39,731 bases of DNA from Thermohalobaculum sp050330995 (GCA_050330995.1 JBHJHI010000043.1:1-39731), one strand, 5' to 3'. Positions 15,707 through 23,084 are shown, numbered from the stretch's first letter. Notes: generated by a model not told the origin, from the letters alone. Program-made: numbers and translations.

Positions 15707-15724
15707 CCGGGGCGGGCGCCCCCG
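15707..15724 (+). repeat. GC-rich repeat copy (left arm of the rnhB-ccrM hairpin)
   Basis: CCGGGGCGGGCGCCCCCG; the identical 18 bases recur at 16551-16568, before and after rnhB, and the inverted arm is at 15755-15771. Confidence 0.45.
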
Positions 15725-15772
15725 GTGCCGAACGGGCGCAAAAGCCCCGTGGCGCCGGGGGCGCCCGCCCCG
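15708..15772. terminator. Very stable 18-base inverted repeat between rnhB and ccrM
   Basis: Arms 15708-15725 and 15755-15772 are perfect complements (core GGGGCGGGCGCCCCCGG), and the stem extends inward with a few wobble pairs to about 15730/15750, leaving a 19-base loop. It lies 16 bases before the ccrM start and 50 bases after the rnhB stop on the minus strand. It could end rnhB transcription or regulate ccrM through its leader; no T run is present. Confidence 0.55.
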
Positions 15773-15822
15773 CAGCGTTCCCCTGCGTCGCGTGCCAAGC
15801 TGCCCCGGCGACGCCAGCGCGG

Positions 15823-16443
15823 TCAACGCGCCGGCGTGGCCAGACGCGCGGCCACCGGCGCGAAGGAGCGGCGGTGTTGCGGCGTGACCCCGTGCTCGGC
15901 TAGCGCCGCGCGGTGCTCGGGCGTGGGGTAGCCCTTGTTGCGCGCCCAGCCGTAGGCCGGGTGCGCCGCGTCGAGCGCCACCATCCGCCGGTCGCGCGCG
16001 ACCTTGGCCACGATCGAGGCCGCGGCGACCGCGGCGACCAGCCGGTCGCCGCCGATCACGGCGCGCCCGGCGCAGGGCAGTCCGGCGGGCAGCCGCCGGC
16101 CGTCGACGATCACGCTCGCAGGCCGCGCCGGCAGCGCCGCGATCGCGCGCAGCATCGCCAGATCGTTGGCCGCCGAGAGGCCGAGGCGGTCGATCTCGCC
16201 CGGCTCGACCACGCCGAGCCCGACCAGCGCCCGCTCGCGGATCAGCGCGTCGACGCGCTCGCGCATCCGCGGCGTCAGCGTCTTCGAATCGGCCACGCCC
16301 TCGGGCAGCGCGCCAGGCGCGAGCACCACCGCCCCGGCGACGAGCGGCCCCGCGAGCGGGCCGCGCCCCACCTCGTCGACGCCGGCCACCGGCGCCTCGA
16401 GCCCGGCGGCGAGCGCCATGTCCGGCCAGTCCCTGCGGCGCAT
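15823..16443 (-). CDS. rnhB: Ribonuclease HII
   Basis: 206 residues, ATG 16443 with GGGGGAG 7 bases upstream. Cleaves RNA in RNA-DNA hybrids and starts ribonucleotide excision. Catalytic residues visible: Asp-Glu in VAGVDEVGRGPLAGP (residues about 20-34), the DSKTL motif, and the third Asp in the VIVDG strand; further motifs ASIVAKVARDRRM and the C-terminal YGWARNKGYPTPEHRAALAEHGVTPQHRRSF match the family. The frame is open far upstream but the preceding sequence is the repeat-rich gap. Gene order rnhB-ccrM is common in alphaproteobacteria. Confidence 0.95.
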   Translation of the reverse strand: MRRRDWPDMALAAGLEAPVAGVDEVGRGPLAGPLVAGAVVLAPGALPEGVADSKTLTPRMRERVDALIRERALVGLGVVEPGEIDRLGLSAANDLAMLRAIAALPARPASVIVDGRRLPAGLPCAGRAVIGGDRLVAAVAAASIVAKVARDRRMVALDAAHPAYGWARNKGYPTPEHRAALAEHGVTPQHRRSFAPVAARLATPAR

Positions 16444-16550
16444 GGCAGCCTCCCCCTTCGTCGCCCGGTCTATGACGGGCGCGGGGCTATGGCCAAGACG
16501 CGCGGGCGGAACGGGAGCGGCTCCGTCGCGGCGGCGGCCGCGCGACCCGT

Positions 16551-16568
16551 CCGGGGCGGGCGCCCCCG
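16551..16568 (+). repeat. GC-rich repeat copy near the rnhB 5' gap
   Basis: CCGGGGCGGGCGCCCCCG, identical to 15707-15724. It ends 3 bases before the stop codon of the STAS-like gene, in the gap upstream of rnhB. Confidence 0.4.
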
Positions 16569-16570
16569 CT

Positions 16571-16990
16571 TCAGCTCGCGTAGCGCGGCGCGTGGTCGCT
16601 CCCGTCGCCCCGGAGCCAAGCGCGTCCCTCGGCCTCGTCGCCGGTGACGATCGCCTCGATCGTCGCGGTCTCGCTGATCCAGAGCGAGCGGCAGAAGCGG
16701 GCATGGCCGACGTGCTCGGGGACGCGCGCGACGAGGGCCACGCGGGCCGGCGCGTCGTGCTCGTCCGGGAAGCCGATCGCCTTCAGGCGGCGATGCAGCG
16801 TGCGCAGGCGGTCGAGCGTGAGCGCGTCGAGCCGCGCGAAGGGGTCGTAGACGACGAGCCAACGGCGCGGGATCGGGTCGAGCCGGCCGGCGATCAACGC
16901 ATGGACCACCGCCTCGAAGTCCGCCGCCGTCACTTGGCCGCTCGCCTCCAGGATCAGAAGCCCGTTCTCCAACGACGCCCTCACGGCCAC
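16571..16990 (-). CDS. Hypothetical STAS/SpoIIAA-like cytoplasmic protein
   Basis: 139 residues, GTG start at 16990 with AGG 7 bases upstream. No signal or membrane segment. The pattern L-E-N-G-L-L-I-L-E-A-S-G-Q-V-T-A-A-D-F-E-A, then WLVVYDPFARLDALTLDRLRTLHRRLKAI, then ARVALVARVPEHVGHARFCRSLW and a final T-A-x-I-E-A-I-V-T-G-D-E-A-E-G-R-A-W-L resembles the SpoIIAA-like (STAS/lipid-binding) proteins common in alphaproteobacteria; this is a weak structural resemblance, not a firm match. Divergent from the M48 protease gene with 130 bases between starts. Function unknown. Confidence 0.72.
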   Translation of the reverse strand: MAVRASLENGLLILEASGQVTAADFEAVVHALIAGRLDPIPRRWLVVYDPFARLDALTLDRLRTLHRRLKAIGFPDEHDAPARVALVARVPEHVGHARFCRSLWISETATIEAIVTGDEAEGRAWLRGDGSDHAPRYAS

Positions 16991-17020
16991 GACGATACCT
17001 GTCCCCCTGTCGGGCTTCCT

Positions 17021-17059
17021 CTGCGTCAGAACGTTCTAACCTCGCACCGCACTGCGTCA
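17021..17059. promoter_or_regulatory. Direct repeats and a palindrome in a divergent promoter region
   Basis: CTGCGTCA occurs at 17021-17028 and 17052-17059, 31 bases (about three helical turns) apart, each followed closely by AACG. Between them AGAACGTTCT (17028-17037) is a perfect palindrome. The region divides two divergent genes and is less GC-rich than its surroundings, consistent with an operator. No regulator is identified. Confidence 0.3.
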
Positions 17060-17120
17060 AACGAGACGCATCCCGGCCGGCGCATGGCGCATCCTGGCCG
17101 CCCCCCCTATCTCGGACGGC

Positions 17121-17843
17121 ATGATCAAGCTCCTGCCGCTCCTCCTGATCGCGCTCGGCGTCTACCTGATGGTCCGCTTCTCGGCCGCGCGCATGGGCCG
17201 CTCGCTGCGCGCCCGCTCGCGCCCGCTCGAGAACGACCGGCTCGACCGCGTGCTCTCGCGCCTTGCCGGGGCCGCGGGGATCGAGCGCGTCGAGGTGCGC
17301 GTGCTCGACGACCCCTCGATCAACGGCCTCGCGACGCCCGGCGGCGAGATCTACGTCACCCAGGGGCTGGTGCGGCAGTTCCAGGCGCGGCGCATCGGCG
17401 AGGCGGAGCTGGCCGCGGTGGTCGCCCACGAACTCGGCCACTTGGCGCTCGGCCACACGCGCCGGCGGATGATCGACGTCTCGGCCGCGCAGACCGCGGG
17501 CATGATCCTCGGCACGCTGCTCGCGCGCGTGATCCCCATCGTCGGCTGGTACATCGCGCAGTTCCTGATCGGGCTGTTCGTCACCGGCCTCTCGCGGCGC
17601 GACGAGTTCGAGGCGGACGCCTACGCCACCGCGCTGATGCTGCGCTCGGGGCTCGGCGCGGAGGCGCAGGCGCGGATGCTGGAGGCGCTGCAGACCCTGG
17701 TGCCGGGCGCCTCGCAGGCACCGACCGCCTCCTGGCTCGCCTCGCACCCCCCGGTCGAGGAACGCACGGCCGCCATTCGCGCCAACGCCCTGCGCTGGAG
17801 CCAACAGGAGCGCAGCGATGCCGGAGACGCGGGACCCGCATGA
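17121..17843 (+). CDS. M48 family (HtpX/Ste24-like) membrane metalloprotease
   Basis: 240 residues. One N-terminal hydrophobic helix (IKLLPLLLIALGVYLMVRF) then a peptidase domain: PSINGLATPGGEIYVTQGLV, zinc motif VVAHELGHLALGH (HExxH), a hydrophobic segment (TAGMILGTLLARVIPIVGWYIAQFLIGLFV), and DEFEADAYA, whose Glu is the third zinc ligand. The C-terminal SWLASHPPVEERTAAI motif is standard for M48 proteins. It should degrade or process membrane proteins as a quality-control enzyme. The gene overlaps the next one by 26 bases in a different frame. Shorter than HtpX (about 290), so it is better called M48-like than HtpX. Confidence 0.9.
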   Translation: MIKLLPLLLIALGVYLMVRFSAARMGRSLRARSRPLENDRLDRVLSRLAGAAGIERVEVRVLDDPSINGLATPGGEIYVTQGLVRQFQARRIGEAELAAVVAHELGHLALGHTRRRMIDVSAAQTAGMILGTLLARVIPIVGWYIAQFLIGLFVTGLSRRDEFEADAYATALMLRSGLGAEAQARMLEALQTLVPGASQAPTASWLASHPPVEERTAAIRANALRWSQQERSDAGDAGPA

Positions 17844-18258
17844 CCTGAGGCGCTTCGTCGAGGCGCAGGACCCGGTGTGGGACCGCGTCATGGACGAACT
17901 GGACGCGGGCCAGAAGCGCACTCACTGGATCTGGTTCGTCTTCCCTCAGGTGGAGGGGCTGGGATCGAGCCCCACCGCGCAGCGCTACGCGACCCTCTCG
18001 CGCGCCGAGGCGGCAGCCTATCTCGACCATCCGACGCTGCGGGCGCGGCTGGACGCGGCAACGCGAGAGATGCTGCGCCACGGGGAAGCGACGTCGGCGG
18101 AAGGCATCCTGGGCGGTCTCGACGCCAAGAAGTTCCAGTCCTCCATGACGCTGTTCGAGGCGCTGGCGGACGATCCCTCCCTCTTCGCGCGGGCCCTGGA
18201 GCGCTTCGCGGACGGACGGCGCTGCACGCACACGCGGCGCTGGCTCGGCGCCGCCTGA
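17818..18258 (+). CDS. DUF1810 family protein
   Basis: 146 residues. ATG 17818 has AGGAG 8 bases upstream and lies inside the end of the protease gene. Family motifs: DLRRFVEAQDPVWDRVMDELDAGQKRTHWIWFVFPQVEGLG near the N-terminus and LDAKKFQSSMTLFEAL near residue 105, ending GRRCTHTRRWLG. DUF1810 proteins are small, cytoplasmic and of unknown biochemical function; some relatives are linked to NADAR-like domains. Coupled translation with the protease is likely; no further function can be read. Confidence 0.9.
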   Translation: MPETRDPHDLRRFVEAQDPVWDRVMDELDAGQKRTHWIWFVFPQVEGLGSSPTAQRYATLSRAEAAAYLDHPTLRARLDAATREMLRHGEATSAEGILGGLDAKKFQSSMTLFEALADDPSLFARALERFADGRRCTHTRRWLGAA

Positions 18259-18264
18259 CGCCGC

Positions 18265-19500
18265 TCAGCCGACCCGGCGCCCGGCCGACCAGACGCCGGT
18301 GACGACCCCGAGACCGCCGCGACCCGTCGTGCCCGCCGGATCGTGGCAGGCCACGCGCACCACGTCGGCGCGCAGCCCCGGCGCGAGACGGCCGCGGTCG
18401 TCCAGCCCCGCCGCCCGCGCCGGCGCCGCGCTCACCGTCGCGATCGCGCCCGGCAGGTCGTGCGTCGCCCCGGCGAGGCGCATCGCGCCCGCGAGCAGCG
18501 AGGCGGGCGCGTAGTCCGAGGACAGGATGTCGAGCAGCCCCGCGCCCGCGAGCGTCCCGGCGGCGACGTTGCCCGAGTGAGAGCCGCCCCGCAGCACGTT
18601 GGGCGCGCCCATCATCACCGCGATACCGGTCGCGCGGCAGGCCCGCGCCGCCTCTTCGGTGGTCGGGAACTCGGCGAAACCGACGCCGAGCGCGGCCGAG
18701 CGGGCGACGTGGGCCTCGGTCGTGTCGTCGTGGCTCGCGAGCCGCGCGCCGAGGCGGCGGGCGTGCCCGGTCGCGCCCGCCTCGTGCTCGGGGCCGAGGC
18801 GCTCGGAGAGATCGCGGGTGTAGGCCAGATGCTCGGCCATCTCGGCATCCGACATGCCGTACTTGCCCTGGTAGTACGCGTACCACTTCGAGAGATCGGC
18901 GAACTGGCGCTGGCCCGGCGCGTGGTCCATCAGCGAGACGATGGCGACGCGGTCCTCCGGCGCGAACTCGGCCAGCTCGTCGAGCACGCTGTCGCTGCAG
19001 AGTTCGGCGCGGATATGCAGACGGTGGTCGACCCGCGTGAGCCCCGCGGTCGCGAGCGCGCCGATGCTGTCGGCGAGTTCGCGGGCGTAGCGCAGCCGGT
19101 CGCCGGCCGCCCGCCGCGCGCCGCCCGTCACCACGCCGACGCGCAGCGCGTCGAACACGGGGGTGATGCCGGCCGCGGCGACCTCGCCGTCGTGGGCGAG
19201 CACCGCCGCCGGACGCGGCCAGTCGACGCCGGGTCGCGGGGTCAGGTGACGCTCCAGGTTGTCGGTGTGCAGCTCCACGAGGCCGGGGATCAGCAACTGA
19301 CCGTCGCAGTCCTCGGCACCGCGCGGCACGGCGCGGCCGGGGTCGATCGCCTCGATCCGCCCGTCCGCGAGACGCAGCGCGCCGCGCACCACCGTGTCCT
19401 CCAGCACGATCTCGGCGTTGGCGAGCGTCACCGCCGGGGCGGGGCGCAGCGCCGGGCGCTCGGCGGGCGACTGGACAGGCGACGGGGCCGGATCGGTCAT
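18265..19500 (-). CDS. phnM: PhnM-like alpha-D-ribose 1-methylphosphonate 5-triphosphate diphosphatase
   Basis: 411 residues, ATG 19500 with GAGGAC 9 bases upstream (an ATG at 19542 is a weaker alternative). Amidohydrolase fold: N-terminal TLANAEIVLEDTVVRGALRLADGRIEAID, metal motif L-I-P-G-L-V-E-L-H-T-D-N-L-E-R-H (PhnM-specific), HRLHIRAEL, SLMDHAPGQRQF, ATGHARRLGARLASHDDTT, FPTTEEAARA and ending SSDYAPASLL, APARAAGL. This enzyme removes pyrophosphate from the C-P lyase pathway intermediate. It is divergent from a DUF1045 gene, a frequent partner in phn clusters. The other phn genes are not in the window, so it is an isolated pair here. Confidence 0.93.
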   Translation of the reverse strand: MTDPAPSPVQSPAERPALRPAPAVTLANAEIVLEDTVVRGALRLADGRIEAIDPGRAVPRGAEDCDGQLLIPGLVELHTDNLERHLTPRPGVDWPRPAAVLAHDGEVAAAGITPVFDALRVGVVTGGARRAAGDRLRYARELADSIGALATAGLTRVDHRLHIRAELCSDSVLDELAEFAPEDRVAIVSLMDHAPGQRQFADLSKWYAYYQGKYGMSDAEMAEHLAYTRDLSERLGPEHEAGATGHARRLGARLASHDDTTEAHVARSAALGVGFAEFPTTEEAARACRATGIAVMMGAPNVLRGGSHSGNVAAGTLAGAGLLDILSSDYAPASLLAGAMRLAGATHDLPGAIATVSAAPARAAGLDDRGRLAPGLRADVVRVACHDPAGTTGRGGLGVVTGVWSAGRRVG

Positions 19501-19601
19501 CGGGGCGGTCCTCTCGCTCGGGCCGGCGTGGTCGGATCGCATCGTTCCTCGCTCGCGTCGCGTCAACCGGGTAGGCAACGCGCCGGGACGGGGAGCGACG
19601 C

Positions 19602-20333
19602 ATGACGGCACTCGCGATCGAGGGATACCACCGCTACGCCGTGTTCTGGGCGCCACCGGCGGGGTCGCCGCTCGCCCGCTTCGGCGCGGACTGGCTCGGC
19701 TGGGACCCGGCGGCCGGACGGCGCACGCGCGAGCCCGACCCGCGCGTCGCCGCGCCGGCCCGCTACGGGCTGCACGCGACGCTGAAGGCGCCGTTCCGGC
19801 TGGCCGACGGCGTGGCGCCCGGCGATCTCGACGCCGCGCTCGAGACCTTCGCCGCCCGCCGCGCGCCCGCCGCGGCACCGGGGCTGGTGCTCGACGACGC
19901 GCTCGGCTTCCTGGCGCTCGCGCCGGGCGGCCCCTCCCCCGGCCTCGACGCGCTCGCGGCCGAGGCGGTGCGCGGCTTCGACCGCTTCCGCGCGCCTTTG
20001 GACGAGGCCGACCGGGCGCGGCGCGGCGCCGATCGGCTGGACCCGGAGGCGAGGCGGCTGTTCGAGACCTGGGGCTACCCTCACGTGCTCGGCCGCTTCC
20101 GCTTCCACGTCACGCTGACGGGGCGGCTCGACCCCGCCGAGGCGGCGGCGGCCCGCGCGGCGCTGGCCGGCCGGCTCGACGGCCTGCTGACAGCGCGCTT
20201 CACGCTCGACGCGCTGTCGCTGTTCGGCGATCCGGGCGGAGGGCAGGACGAGCATGCGGGGTTTCGCCATCTGCGCCGCTACCCGCTCACGGGCCGGAGG
20301 GCGGACCCCGTCACAGCCAGCCTTTCCACTTGA
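19602..20333 (+). CDS. DUF1045 protein, 2H phosphoesterase-like, phosphonate-linked
   Basis: 243 residues; GGGGAG sits 5-10 bases before the ATG. N-terminal YHRYAVFWAPPAGSPL is the family signature. Two HxT motifs (YGLHATLKAPFRL at about 60 and FHVTLTGRLD at about 170) suggest a 2H phosphoesterase fold with two catalytic histidines. These proteins are often encoded beside phn genes and are named putative phosphonate metabolism protein. It is divergent from phnM. Its last 23 bases overlap the 3' end of corA on the other strand. Reaction unknown; a cyclic-phosphate step is a guess from the fold. Confidence 0.88.
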   Translation: MTALAIEGYHRYAVFWAPPAGSPLARFGADWLGWDPAAGRRTREPDPRVAAPARYGLHATLKAPFRLADGVAPGDLDAALETFAARRAPAAAPGLVLDDALGFLALAPGGPSPGLDALAAEAVRGFDRFRAPLDEADRARRGADRLDPEARRLFETWGYPHVLGRFRFHVTLTGRLDPAEAAAARAALAGRLDGLLTARFTLDALSLFGDPGGGQDEHAGFRHLRRYPLTGRRADPVTASLST

Positions 20334-21279
20334 AGTAGAGGTAGGGCACCACCGCCGAGACCACCATGGCGGCGAGCACCGCCGGGTAGGCGTAGGGCCA
20401 GTCGAGTTCGGGCATGTACTCGATGTTCATGCCGTAGATCGAGGCGATCAGCGTCGGCGGCAGCATCACGAACGCCACGACCGAGAAGATCTTGGTGATG
20501 CCGGCCTGCTCGATGGTGATGAAGCCGAGGGTGGCGTCGAGCAGGAGGGTGATCTTCTGGCCCAGGAAGTCGGTGTGGGTGGTGAGCGCGGCGACGTCGC
20601 GGCTCAGCGTCTTGACGAGCGCGCGCGCGTCGGCGTCCATCTCGCGCTGGCGCAGCGTCTGCGCCAGGAAGCCGAGCAGGCGCTCGACCGAGAGGAGCGC
20701 GTTGCGGAACCGGGCGACGAAATCGCCGAGGCGGCCGAGCGTCTTCAACGCGTCGCGGTGGTCGCGCGTCGCGCCCTCGCGATCGTCGCTGGCGGCGAAC
20801 ACCCGGTCGGAGATCGCGTCGAGATCCTGGCCCACGCGCTCCAGCAGGTCGGCGAGGCGGTCGACCACGTCGTAGAGCAGGCCGAGCAGCACGCCCTCGG
20901 GGCTCGCGCAGCCGACCGGCACCTGCGCCGCGCGCGTCGGATAGGTGCGAAACGGCTTCGGGTCGTGGAAGCGCAGCGTCACCAGCCGACCGGGCGCGAG
21001 CGCGAAGGTGACGGGGCGAAAGCGCGGGCCGTCCTCGCCCGTGCCGCCGGGCAGCACCGCCGTCATCAGGCTGGTGTCGCCCTCGTGGTAGAGCCGGCTG
21101 GAGGTCTCGATCTCCTCGATCACCTCCCGCTCGGGCAGCGGCATGCCGAGGTCGCGGCGCACCCGCTCGACCTCCTCCGGCGCGGGGTCGGACAGATCGA
21201 TCCAGACCGCCGCGTCGAGGCCCGCCCCGGCGTCGGTCTCGACGAGCGAGCCGTCGCGGTGGACGAAGGCGCGGATCAT
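20311..21279 (-). CDS. corA: CorA-family magnesium/divalent metal transporter
   Basis: 322 residues. ATG 21279 chosen for AGGAGAC 7 bases upstream; the frame is open upstream but is Arg/Gly-rich, not protein-like. N-terminal alpha/beta domain (residues 1-130), long stalk helices, and two C-terminal helices with the selectivity signature YGMNIEYMPEL between KIFSVVAFVMLPPTLIASI and YAYPAVLAAMVVSAVVPYLYFKW. The GMN triplet is the pore mouth that binds hydrated Mg2+. The extreme tail is basic (KWKGWL). It imports Mg2+ and possibly Co2+/Ni2+. Convergent with the DUF1045 gene, overlapping it by 23 bases. Confidence 0.94.
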   Translation of the reverse strand: MIRAFVHRDGSLVETDAGAGLDAAVWIDLSDPAPEEVERVRRDLGMPLPEREVIEEIETSSRLYHEGDTSLMTAVLPGGTGEDGPRFRPVTFALAPGRLVTLRFHDPKPFRTYPTRAAQVPVGCASPEGVLLGLLYDVVDRLADLLERVGQDLDAISDRVFAASDDREGATRDHRDALKTLGRLGDFVARFRNALLSVERLLGFLAQTLRQREMDADARALVKTLSRDVAALTTHTDFLGQKITLLLDATLGFITIEQAGITKIFSVVAFVMLPPTLIASIYGMNIEYMPELDWPYAYPAVLAAMVVSAVVPYLYFKWKGWL

Positions 21280-21472
21280 GGCCGTCTCCTCGGGTCGCGG
21301 GCGGCGGGAGGGACGGCCTCGGCGTCGTCGGCCCCCGTCCGCGCGACCCGGCCCGCGCGGCGACCCCGGACCGGGGCCGTTCCCGGCCGCGCACCCCGGG
21401 TCGCCGTCCCGGCGCGCGGCATCGGGACGGGCGAAGGCGCGGCGCGGGCCTCCCGCGCCCACGGGCCGTCGC

Positions 21473-22078
21473 TCACACCGGCAGCCCGCGCTCGGCGAGC
21501 CATTCGGCGAGGCGGTCGGGGCGCTCGAACAGGTGCGCGTCCATGCCGAGCCCGCTCGCCGCGGCGACGTTGTCGGGATTGTCGTCGATGAAGACGCAGT
21601 CCCCGGCCGCGAGGTCGTTGCGCTCGAACAGGAGGCGGTAGATCGCCGGGTCGGGCTTCAGCAGCCCCTCGCGCCCCGAGACCACCACGTCGCGGAACCG
21701 CGTCAGGAAGGGGTAGGCCGGCACGGTCTTGTCCCACTGCTCGGCCGCGAAGTTGGTGATGGCGAAGAGCGGCACGTCCGCCGCATGCAGCCGCTCGAGG
21801 ATCGCCACGCTGCCCTCGATCGGCCCCGGGATGCTGTCGAGCCAGCGGTCGTAGAAGGCCATCAGCACGCCCGCGTGGTCGGGGTAGTGCTCGGCGGCGA
21901 CCGCGGCCTGCGCGGCGATCGGGCGGCCGCGGTCGTGCTCGGTGTGGAAGGCGATGAAGTCGACGCTCTCGCGGAAGTCGGCGCGCTTGGCCTCGTCCTC
22001 GCCGATCAGCGCGTCGAGGAGCGCGAAGGGCTCCCACCGCAAGAGCACCTTGCCGACGTCGAACACCACGTTGGTCAT
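21473..22078 (-). CDS. HAD-superfamily hydrolase (YihX-like sugar phosphatase)
   Basis: 201 residues from ATG 22078. The HAD motifs are all visible: I, VVFDVGKVLLRW (nucleophile D7; the second Asp is replaced by Gly as in YihX-type proteins); II, LFAITNF; III, EGLLKPDPAIY; IV, CVFIDDNPDNV. A helical cap (FRESVDFIAFHTEHDRG) fits subclass I. It probably dephosphorylates a small phosphorylated sugar; the substrate is unknown. The next gene on the other strand starts about 155 bases away, across an AT-rich promoter. Confidence 0.9.
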   Translation of the reverse strand: MTNVVFDVGKVLLRWEPFALLDALIGEDEAKRADFRESVDFIAFHTEHDRGRPIAAQAAVAAEHYPDHAGVLMAFYDRWLDSIPGPIEGSVAILERLHAADVPLFAITNFAAEQWDKTVPAYPFLTRFRDVVVSGREGLLKPDPAIYRLLFERNDLAAGDCVFIDDNPDNVAAASGLGMDAHLFERPDRLAEWLAERGLPV

Positions 22079-22175
22079 CGCGTCCCCTCCCCGCCGCGCG
22101 CCGCGGCGATCCCGGGGCCGTCGACGCTCGCGCCGATTTCGCCATGTGACGCCGCGGTTTACGCGAGCCATGATC

Positions 22176-22212
22176 TTGAAACAAACCTAGTTTGCTATAA
22201 ATGCATATTTAT
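22176..22212. promoter_or_regulatory. AT-rich promoter/operator with two palindromes
   Basis: An unusually AT-rich stretch in this GC-rich DNA. TTGAAA (22176-22181) and TATAAA (22196-22201) resemble -35/-10 elements, but the spacer is only 14 bases. Over them lie CAAAC-CTA-GTTTG (22182-22194) and ATAAAT-GCAT-ATTTAT (22197-22212), both dyads. It should drive the small gene at 22234 and could bind a regulator. Confidence 0.45.
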
Positions 22213-22233
22213 GGTTGCAGGGGAGGCAAGACG

Positions 22234-22431
22234 ATGATCGCCAAGCTGTTCTTCTTCGTCCTCGGCGCGCTCACGATGCTCGGCGTCGTGGCGTTCGCGG
22301 TCTCGCGGCTGCTCACGCGGGCGAAGGCCGGGCAAAAGCGCCTGCCGCGTCGGCCGGGCTTCCTGCCCGCGGGCGGCGTCGCCGACGGCGGCGGCCCGTC
22401 CGGCGGCGACGGCTGCGGCGGGAACGATTGA
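22234..22431 (+). CDS. Small single-pass membrane protein with Gly-rich Cys-containing tail
   Basis: 65 residues from ATG 22234, with GGGGAGG about 9 bases upstream. The first 23 residues form a hydrophobic helix (MIAKLFFFVLGALTMLGVVAFAVSRLL, ending in R), followed by basic residues (TRAKAGQKRLPRR) and a Gly/Pro tail with one Cys (SGGDGCGGND). No known family recognised. The strong local promoter and ribosome site favour a real gene. It may be an inner-membrane small protein; the Gly-Cys tail has no assigned role. Confidence 0.55.
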   Translation: MIAKLFFFVLGALTMLGVVAFAVSRLLTRAKAGQKRLPRRPGFLPAGGVADGGGPSGGDGCGGND

Positions 22432-22752
22432 GGCGGAACGGTCCGGGGACTGCGCGTCGTGGCGTTCGACGCCCTCGCCGCAGCCCCGTTCCGCCTCGGC
22501 GCCCGGCTGCGCGACGCGATCGAACGCCAGCACGGCCGCTGCGACGCGTGGACGCTGCCGCGCCCGTGGCCGAGCGACGATACCGGCGAAGGGGCGGCGA
22601 TTGACGCTGGCTCCCTTCGCCCCGATGCGCCGCTGCCGGGCCGGCGCCGCCGGGCCTCGCGATGCGCCTCCCGTCGGCGCCCGACCGAGGCGACACCGTG
22701 ACGACCGGGCGCGGCGCCTTACCTGACGGGCGCACGCGAGCGGGAGGACGTC
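22432..22752. other. 321-base gap without a convincing gene
   Basis: The only open frames are short and Arg/Ser/Pro-rich (for example 22459-22701, GTG start) with no ribosome site or recognisable domain. The last part is probably the leader and promoter of the following pterin dehydratase gene, with GGGAGGAC 5 bases before its ATG. Confidence 0.4.
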
Positions 22753-23034
22753 ATGGCCGACACGGGGGCCGATCTGGACGAAGCGCTGCGCGCGGCCGGC
22801 TGGTCCGTCACCGAGGACGGCCGCGGCCTCGCCAAGACCTACAAGTTCAAGAACTTCCGCGACGCGATCGCCTGGATGACGCGCGCGGCCTTCGAGGCGG
22901 AGGCGATGAACCACCATCCCGAGTGGCGCAACGTCTACAACCGTGTCGAGGTGGTGCTGACCACCCACGACACCGGCGGGCTCAGCGACAAGGACACGGC
23001 GCTGGCCGGGCGCTTCGAGAAGATCGGGCGCTGA
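22753..23034 (+). CDS. phhB: Pterin-4a-carbinolamine dehydratase (PhhB/DCoH-like)
   Basis: 93 residues; GGGAGGACGTC precedes the ATG. The catalytic core EAEAMNHHPEWRNVYNRVEVVLTTHDTGGLSDKD contains the family signature: two adjacent His, Pro, Trp, Tyr, a distal His and the closing Asp. The front KTYKFKNFRDAIAWMTRAAFEAE is the dimerisation helix region. It dehydrates the 4a-hydroxy-tetrahydropterin made by aromatic amino acid hydroxylases, recycling the cofactor. No hydroxylase gene is in the window. It faces the thioesterase gene, with a pair of palindromic repeats between the two stops. Confidence 0.95.
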   Translation: MADTGADLDEALRAAGWSVTEDGRGLAKTYKFKNFRDAIAWMTRAAFEAEAMNHHPEWRNVYNRVEVVLTTHDTGGLSDKDTALAGRFEKIGR

Positions 23035-23035
23035 A

Positions 23036-23075
23036 GCCGCGACCCGGTCGCCTGTAGAGGCCGCGACCCGGTCGC
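23036..23075. repeat. Tandem 16-base repeats, each containing a 13-base palindrome
   Basis: GCCGCGACCCGGTCGC occurs at 23036-23051 and again, identical, at 23060-23075, a 24-base period. Each contains GCGACC-C-GGTCGC, a perfect dyad. They fill the 50-base gap between convergent phhB and the thioesterase, so a bidirectional termination role is plausible. Confidence 0.55.
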
Positions 23076-23084
23076 AAGGCCGCC

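Noticed and set aside
22459..22701. An 80-residue plus-strand frame after the small membrane protein
   Set aside because: GTG start without ribosome site, Arg/Ser/Pro-rich content and no similarity seen; probably not coding.
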